Notes under the pieces: model-generated
What the model was told of the DNA's origin: nothing
Seen by the model: only the letters and a program-made list of their open reading frames with translations
The model's database searches: none
DNA from: Sialis fuliginosa
Lineage: Eukaryota > Arthropoda > Insecta > Megaloptera > Sialidae
Length of the DNA stretch: 64,000 nt
Assembly (NCBI GenBank): GCA_961205875.1
Contig: OY540810.1
Coordinates: forward strand, 15,810,001 to 15,874,000
Reading direction: 5' to 3'
Part shown: in pieces, positions 58,623-64,000 of the stretch
Position numbering within the stretch: position 1 is the first letter of the stretch
Layout of the letters: every line of letters starts with the position of its first letter
Translations under genes and position numbers: made by a program

Positions 58623-60000
58623 TAAGAATGAATCGTAGACTGGGCCTGTACTCCTTCTAAATTATTTATTTTACAGGTACATTAGGCCCAATGTTTCGTA
58701 CCGGAATCAGAACACTTATAGAATCAATACTGTGTCTGTTTGTCTGTCACAGCCTTCTAACTACTAAACCGTTTGATCTAGAAAGCTGAGATTAGGTTAC
58801 TAAAACATTTTTTTTATTCAATCCAGGCGAATGGGATATTAAATGAATATAATTCAAGGAATTAAAATATGTAAACGTTTTGTTACTATTTAAATCTTCG
58901 TTTAACAAATTTCCAAAAAAAAATCGTTAAAATATTTTGTTCCCTGCCCATATTTCCGAAAGTAATAATGAGAAAAAATGGGAACATGTATAAGAATACT
59001 GTAATTGTAAGAAAATTATCAGTACTCACTGTACTTACGTTAAAATACAGTTACTGTAAAATACATTTTCGATAGTATTTAAAAACTGCGACTGATTGCT
59101 TTTTCTATAAGTATTAATCTAATTGTAAAGTTTGTGTTATTAATTCAAAATAAAATAATCAAATAAATTCACAATTTCTTCAGTCTTATTGCGGGACTGA
59201 CGGTCTAAAAAAAACAATATGCGCATGTTTTCAAATAAGAATATATCTTAGACTGGGCTTGCAGTCCTTCTACATTATTTATTTTATAACCTCAATTAAA
59301 CAATGGCGGAATTAACGACGCATCATCAGGTTCTGCCGATGAATTTTTTATAGTTGATTTTTTAAAATAAAAATAAAAAAAACACCAGAAAAAAAGACGC
59401 CTTCATATTTTTTTACGATTATGTTTTGTCGTCTGTCCGTATGTATGTCCGTCCAGTCACAGTAAAATATTTCATAAGCTATAGAAGCTAGAAACTTGAA
59501 AAAAAAATTTGAAATTTTTTTGAAGAATAATTCATCTAGCTAAATATGGGCAACAAAAATTATATATACTAAGGTATGTGAAGTGTCAGAATATTGATCT
59601 CAATCAGTATAAATTAGACCTTTAAAAAAATCTTACTCAAAAATAGCACCTGTAAACAGTTCCAAACAGTAATTCATTTTGCTGAAGAGATAGTAATCAT
59701 TTAGTTGCACAAAATTTAACTTTTTCTTTCTAGCTAACGTATTTTTCTTTATTTAACACAAATTAATAAAGTGGTGAGGAACCCCCCACCCATAGGTTTA
59801 ACGCCAGGGGCCCCAATGAAATAAGTCCTAATTTAAAGTTAGAAGAATATATATCTTAGACTGGGCCTGCAGACGTCCTACATTACAAATTTTACATTTG
59901 CCATTAAAAATCTCAATTAGACGTAATTTAAAATGAACGCAAGGTAAGAATATATCTCAGACTGGGCCTGAATTCTCCCGCTTGATGTTTTTTACATTTA
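58623..60000 (+). repeat. Four direct repeats of a TTAGACTGGGCCTG unit
   Basis: ACTGGGC(C/T)TG occurs at 58639, 59252, 59860 and 59961 (spacing 613, 608, 101). Three are preceded by GAATATATCT(T/C)AG- or ATATATCTTAG-type words and are followed by TACATTA and TTTTAC/TTTTA words. Confidence 0.65.
58690..58790 (-). repeat. Retroposon-like tail, inverted copy
   Basis: On the minus strand it reads GGTTTAGTAGTTAGAAGGCT, GTGACAGACAAACAGACACA, CCGGTACGAAACAT, matching 32700-32792. Confidence 0.6.
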
Positions 60001-60794
60001 GCCATTAGGACGGCCACATTATGACGTGCTAATGTTAATTACACATTCATTGTATTATTGTTGTTCCTAATGTGTTTTGTTCAGAGAAAAACTCCAACTC
60101 GAATATTGTGACTATTAACTCTCCACACTTTTTTTGTTTACAAATTAGTTAAATTATCTAATAAAGGAACAAGCTTTTTTTACAATACTATAATGTGGAA
60201 ATTATGTTAACCGTTTATTTGTACATTTTTGTAAATCTTTATGCGTTGTAAGTTCGTGTGCTAAATCTCATTCATGAGATCTTTTAAATTATACAATGTG
60301 TTTTTTTGTAATATTCTTCAGGTACTTAAGCTAATCGTAATTGTTTTCTTGCGTTATCTTTTTTTATAGTTATGTATGCATATAAATTAATTGGTATTGC
60401 AATTTGAATCTTTGACCTTCGATACAACGAAAGTAAAGTACCTATTGTTAAAAAAATCTTTCATGCGCATTGGGGGGGGGGGGTCGCCGACTTAGGCATG
60501 ATTTGTAAATTCGCACTCAAAATTTCCCAAAAAAATGCGAAGTATTCAAATGCTTTGGTAAAAATGATCAAAATGAAATTTTGCAAAAAACAAAATTAAG
60601 CCTTGAAATCTCTACTTTAGGATTCATTATTTTCTTGTACGTTCTAAAAAAATTATACACCAATAAAGAGTACGTCGAAATATTTTGAATAATGGCAGTA
60701 TGCACCGAGTGCAAAAAAATGCAGCTAATTTTAAAACATGCCATTTGAAACATAGACCCTTAGCTTTCACTTTGATCAAAAAAAACACCAAAGC
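60001..60794. other. AT-rich intergenic DNA, no gene seen
   Basis: A G12 run at 60472-60483 is the only notable feature. Confidence 0.5.
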
Positions 60795-61105
60795 GGCATT
60801 TTTAATTTAGAAAAAAATAGAAAAAGGGTCAAATTCCGCTTGTTTGGTTATACATTTTAACATGCCACATGCCTTGGTATAAAAAAAATATTTTTTTTAC
60901 CTAGCTTTAGCTCCTTATTGCCCCCCCTGAAAAATTATTTATTCAATAAATTTGTACATATTTTACTAGAGGGTGTCATTTTACATATTCAGTAAACATT
61001 TCAAGTTTCTAGCTTATATAGTTTACGAGCTATTTAGCTTTGAGTGAAAAGGACGGACGGACGAACGACAAAGTGAGATTAATAGGGTTTCTTCGGAACC
61101 CTAAA
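60795..61105 (+). repeat. Dispersed repeat, fuller copy
   Basis: It matches 5995-6240 over more than 200 bases, sharing CCGCTTGTTTGGTTATACAT, CCTAGCTTTAGCTCCTTATT and TCTTCGGAACCCTAA. It keeps a segment with GGACGGACGGACGAACGAC that the other copy lacks. The ending resembles retroposon tails common in insects. Confidence 0.7.
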
Positions 61106-61329
61106 AACCATAGACGCATGTTTTGAATAAACAAACATCTCATAGCTCTATAGCTCTATACTGCATACATTAAAATTGAGTTCAGTGTTCCGTCGTGCGC
61201 ATGTGCAAAAGGAAAAGAAACTATTACGAGCAGTATGAAAATTAACCATCCGGTTTAATAGTATTTCCATAGACATCTACTATCCAATTAAATAATACCA
61301 GATCAGTAGGCGAGACATCCAAAATGCAC

Positions 61330-62512
61330 GAATGACACATCAATATATTTGTACAAAGACTATTACAAAACTTCTAACACACTCAATGATAAATTTCCTA
61401 TGACTTAATTAATCAACTTGAAATGTTCTATATGTACATAACATATTGAGGTGCACAGGTTGACGACTCCGCAGATACAGAGGTCCGGTGAGAAGTTGAC
61501 CCGGCAACTGCCTAACGACCTCATTGCTCATTGACCAGACGCCGGAAGTTATACGTCCTGAGGGAAGTGGCTAGTAGACCAGTCGCGCAAATACTCTATA
61601 CCGCCATCATCGACACAGCGAGTTACAGCACACAGTTCATATTTATGTAAACTCTATAATATAGGTGCACATTTCAGTTTAATATTTGAATTTTCGCTTA
61701 AATTGATATTGGATTAGTTGGTTGGATTGTATAAAGAAAAAAATAACAAAGCATTATTTAATTATTCGATTAACTACTCCCGGTAGAGATAGAATATTAT
61801 TGGAGTGATAACTCCAATGAGAGAATGTGGGGTAGAAATAGATTCCAGTATTCCGCACATTGCTCCTAGTATTCTCTATTTTAAACATGTTTCAGTTGTT
61901 TCCATAGTTACCACCATATCGTGTAGATTCAATGTTTTTAATATAGATAGTAATAACCTGCCAGTTCACGCCGTCAGCCAATCAGAGCTCGTTAAACAAG
62001 AAATTTCTGGTACCGTGCCCTAGTATCTCGAGGGACAGTTTTTTAACATTGAGTTATCTTATCACTTCAGTAATTTCAGATTTCAATTAGCAATTTGACG
62101 ACAACGCATAGAACAAGATGAATAAATGAATTATTAATATAAATATGACCAATATCAATAATTTTTATATTGAACATTTTTTCTGTTATGAATAATATGA
62201 AAAATTGAATCGATATTGAAATGTCACTATTGTTTCAAAAATAATTAGAAAAATTTTAAAATCGATAACAGTAAACATTCGTATCCGATTTAAAGATCGT
62301 TTTTAAAAATAGGAGGTTATCTTCCCAGACGAAAATTAATCTTATACAGTGTATTCCAAGTTGATTAAGACATAGGTTTAACATGGGGGCAATTAGAAGT
62401 GTTTTAGTAACCTTTGGTCAAATTTAACGATGTGTGATTGGTGCATTTGAAATGCTGCCTTGAAACTAACTGATAAATTTTAAATTAATCAACAGTATTT
62501 TGTTTTCAAAAT
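61330..62512. repeat. Inverted pair of CAAGTTGATTAAG units about 1 kb apart
   Basis: 61330-61430 (-) and 62346-62512 (+) are inverse copies of the unit seen at 49119-49478. The right copy begins ACAGTGTATTCCAAGTTGAT. Between them lies a GC-richer patch at 61440-61640 and, at 62220-62345, the complement of 44885-45000. It could be one large element or separate insertions. Confidence 0.5.
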
Positions 62513-63347
62513 TACCGTGTACGCGAGTTAGTTTTCCTATTGTTTTTAAGAAAAAAAAAAAAGTATGATTATATATTTTTTTATTTAACCTTATATCGTT
62601 CATTATATTTGTGTTCATTTTACACCGGTATCTCTCGGAACGGAACCCCGGCGTAAAACGACGTTTACCTGTACCTACATATAATATTCTTTAAACTTTT
62701 TCAGGTATCTGCTATTTTTAATTTTAGAAATTACTGATTTTGACGAAAAATATTATATTTATATAAATAAAAGCAAATGAAATGAATCAGTAGTTAATTA
62801 TATAAATAAAACCTTATAATTTATATAAATAGGAAGGCAGTTATACCCCTCCATCTAATTATAACGAAACCCTTACAATTAAGGAAACATTATACGAATC
62901 ACTAGTCACTTAGCGCGTAGCTCATTTCTAACAACAGCAGGTCTTTTACAGCACCACCAGCGGAATTACGAATCAGTGACAATACCCCAATTAATGATCA
63001 TTAATTAATTACTTTCCTGTAATTAAAATGTTAATGACATCAACTATTGTAAACAATAGTAGAATGATTTGAGATTTAAACGAGCATGCGTTTTGTTGCA
63101 CATAAAATCAATGCCATTTCTTGGTTTGTAATTATTATAACATCAAGTGAAAGTATTTATTTGTATGTTTGAAGTCAGCTGCACAATTAAAAACAAAGTT
63201 GAATACAAACAAACAAAACAAAAAATAAAATTATTCGTACGTCAAAAAATTGAAATTCTATATTTAAATTTTAATCACATAATAATAAATTATATTAAAT
63301 GAAAAATGATGATAGATGTAATATTAAAAAGTAGAAAAAAACATAAA
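62513..63347. other. AT-rich intergenic DNA, no gene seen
   Basis: No gene or repeat recognised. Confidence 0.5.
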
Positions 63348-63483
63348 GGGTCGATCCAACCTATCGAGCCGGTCTCACTCCCATATAACAAAGAAAATTT
63401 ACCTGGCATGGATTGTACCGAGACCGGCTCGTTAATGTAAATATCATAAGGTTTGATTGGAACTCGATAGTTTGGATCGACTC
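63348..63483. mobile_element. MITE, about 135 bp
   Basis: GTCGATCCAACCTATCGAG (63350-63368) is mirrored by 63463-63481 with one mismatch in 19. An inner exact pair GAGCCGGTCTC/GAGACCGGCTC sits at 63366-63376 and 63420-63430. A related fragment lies at 2303-2413. Confidence 0.75.
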
Positions 63484-64000
63484 AAATTGTTCAAATATTG
63501 TTAAAATTTTACAAACAGTATCATAATTATTGGGATTAGTGTATCAAGTATACACTTAGAATAGAAAAGTCAAAATAATTTAATCGAAAGCTAGCAATAC
63601 TATCAAGTAGGTGAACATAACGTTTTCTCCAACGTTTATTATAAACATTTATTTCTATTGTGAACCGTTTCAGATATAAAGGACCTTGCACCCAATCAAT
63701 GGAATTTAGGTCCCGACCAAATTTGCTGAAACTGTTAAATGTTATTCATTATGACCTCCTGATCAAAAGTCTCTATAAACACAAGGTCAAAAAACCAATG
63801 GTTTTCGAGATACTGAGCTTCAAAAGCTCGATTTTTAGCTTATTTTACAATGCATTTTTGCATGCAAGTGAACGACGAAATCGGGTTTACGATTTTTTTT
63901 TTTAAATCATTATATTTGTCAATTCAATACTACCATCACCCTCACATCCACGCTATCATATTTACAGTTACATGTATATTAAGATAATAAACCCGATTTC
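63484..64000. other. AT-rich end of window, no gene seen
   Basis: An open frame of about 80 codons at 63660 starts with GTG, has no recognisable motif and is not supported as a gene. Confidence 0.5.

Overview
The window looks like nuclear DNA of an insect: very AT-rich, gene-poor and packed with degraded transposable elements. The insect assignment rests on two genes of the venom-allergen-5 (antigen 5) type, in which Cys-rich N- and C-terminal modules flank the CAP domain, and on several repeat tails of a kind widespread in insects. I cannot name the order or species from the sequence.

Genes. Only two protein-coding genes can be supported. They are paralogous, intronless, secreted CAP-domain genes on the + strand at 27707-28420 and 33897-34610. 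Each encodes 237 residues and they align without gaps; a hand count gives 44 differences, about 81% identity. Each has a TATA box just upstream and AATAAA signals just downstream. There are two tRNA genes, initiator tRNA-Met (CAU) at 768-839 (+) and tRNA-Pro (AGG) at 12726-12797 (-), each followed by a T-run typical of Pol III termination. A further stretch at about 23.07-24.17 kb has consensus splice sites and a poly(A) signal but no continuous reading frame; it is a weak candidate for a spliced noncoding or decayed transcript.

Repeat layout. 0-10 kb holds scattered repeats: a G/C hairpin, a MITE fragment, and foldbacks at 6.95-7.34 and 8.73-9.01 kb. 10-16 kb holds two hAT-type MITEs with 8-bp target-site duplications, a Foldback-like element with tandem repeats in its arms, a hairpin with a hammerhead-like core, and a 700-bp foldback. 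16-27 kb holds retroposon tails, dispersed-repeat copies and a Harbinger-like MITE. A foldback ends about 145 bp before the TATA box of the first CAP gene. The 5.5 kb between the CAP genes holds a near-perfect palindrome, a possible solo LTR, an AAAG microsatellite and a long-TIR element. 35.8-37.0 kb is a 1.2-kb hAT-type element with a perfect 8-bp duplication and a second foldback nested inside. 37-57 kb is a mosaic with at least five copies of one ACTAGCGCAT...TATAGAGATT family, a fourth hAT MITE, nested foldbacks ending in a CAGGGTGT-like motif, and TIR elements. 57-64 kb holds more TIR elements, a fourfold direct repeat and a MITE family shared with 2.3 kb.

I saw no transposase, reverse transcriptase or other long non-CAP reading frame, so nearly all elements appear nonautonomous. 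The CAP pair is the only sign of a functional gene cluster and looks like a local duplication with patchy sequence homogenisation.
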